Shown: positions 6,427 through 6,544 of the stretch, piece by piece
How positions within the stretch are numbered: the stretch's first letter is position 1
How the letters are laid out: each line of letters opens with the position of its first letter
Assembly: GCA_005791855.1 (NCBI GenBank)
Contig: SXUH01000241.1
Location: forward strand, 1 to 6,544
Direction of reading: 5' to 3'
Origin: Bdellovibrionales bacterium
GTDB lineage: Bacteria; Bdellovibrionota; Bacteriovoracia; Bacteriovoracales; Bacteriovoracaceae
DNA: 6,544 nucleotides
Program-made: the position numbers and the translations under genes
Notes under the pieces: generated by a model
Told to the model about the DNA's origin: nothing
The model's input: the letters and a program-made list of their open reading frames with translations, nothing else
Database searches by the model: none

Positions 6427-6438
6427 CACTTAAGTTCC
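6410..6438 (+). terminator. Weak hairpin across the rodA stop codon, possible transcript end
   Basis: GGAACTT (6410-6416) and AAGTTCC (6432-6438) form a perfect 7-bp stem with a 15-base loop that contains the TAG stop. A T4 run appears only at 6449-6452, so this is a poor match to an intrinsic terminator. A 5-bp pair (CCTGT 6442-6446, ACAGG 6467-6471) lies further on. No better terminator candidate was seen between rodA and the right edge. Confidence 0.25.
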
Positions 6439-6474
6439 AAGCCTGTAGTTTTGCCAGAGATCACGAACAGGATG

Positions 6475-6544
6475 CTAAGCAGCTAATTTAACTTTTACAC
6501 TTCCACTTTGCTTGAAGACCTTAACGGGTGCTTCCATTAAAAAC
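6475..6544 (-). CDS. Possible C-terminal tail of a convergent gene, cut by the window edge
   Basis: Reading the minus strand inward from the right edge, one frame stays open for 23 codons (ending KVFKQSGSVKVKLAA) and stops with TAG at 6475-6477. The other two frames on this strand stop within the first few codons. The segment is rich in Lys and Val and uses A/T-ending codons (GTA, AAA, TTA, GCT), unlike the rod operon but like the ends of the other genes here. It holds no recognisable motif and is short enough to be open by chance. If real, it would be a gene convergent with rodA, with 48 bases between the two stops. Confidence 0.3.
   Translation of the reverse strand, partial: FLMEAPVKVFKQSGSVKVKLAA

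Noticed and set aside
5338..6429. A 363-codon open frame antisense to rodA, and a long plus-strand frame overlapping rodA
   Set aside because: Both are composition shadows of rodA; their translations are charged, repetitive and without hydrophobic or motif pattern, whereas the rodA frame has all SEDS signatures.
6429..6436. ACTTAAGT palindrome downstream of rodA
   Set aside because: An 8-base palindrome is expected by chance and has no loop or T-run; it partly overlaps the 7-bp hairpin already listed.

Overview
The window reads as ordinary chromosomal DNA of a Gram-negative rod. It is dominated by the cell-wall elongation (Rod complex) operon mreC-mreD-mrdA(PBP2)-rodA on the plus strand. Divergent from it, on the minus strand, are a membrane-anchored parvulin-type peptidyl-prolyl isomerase of the PpiD/SurA class and a small [4Fe-4S] ferredoxin. 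A periplasmic parvulin chaperone together with a complete MreC/MreD/PBP2/RodA set points to a proteobacterium in the broad sense. The protein sequences have a Bdellovibrio/deltaproteobacteria-like feel, but that assignment is from memory and tentative. Gene bodies use almost only codons ending in C or G (Leu mainly CTC, Ile ATC, Arg CGG/CGC), while gene ends and intergenic DNA are clearly AT-richer.

Layout. Positions 1-223 (minus) hold the first 74 codons of a ferredoxin that runs off the left edge. Positions 250-1737 (minus) hold the 495-residue PpiD/SurA-like protein, which lies upstream of the ferredoxin in the same transcript; a perfect 10-bp inverted repeat covers its 3' end. Positions 1738-1875 form a divergent intergenic region with one recognisable sigma70-like promoter for each direction. 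Positions 1876-6426 (plus) hold mreC (TTG start), mreD (4-base overlap with mreC), mrdA (starts at the base after the mreD stop) and rodA (13-base gap, GTG start). The last 118 bases are AT-rich and hold a possible C-terminal tail of a convergent minus-strand gene.

How the genes fit together. RodA (SEDS glycosyltransferase) and PBP2 (class B transpeptidase) form the core peptidoglycan polymerase/crosslinker for lateral wall growth. MreC activates PBP2 from the periplasmic side, and MreD is the membrane partner of MreC. The cytoskeletal partner mreB is not in the window and is not directly upstream of mreC, since that position is taken by the divergent isomerase gene. The isomerase/chaperone probably helps fold exported envelope proteins; a specific link to the Rod proteins is only inferred from position.

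I found no mobile element, CRISPR array, tRNA or rRNA, and no sign of an undescribed multi-gene system. The points worth a second look are small: start-codon and leader architecture, three inverted repeats at gene ends, a Cys-rich putative metal site in PBP2, and the sharp change in codon composition at gene ends.
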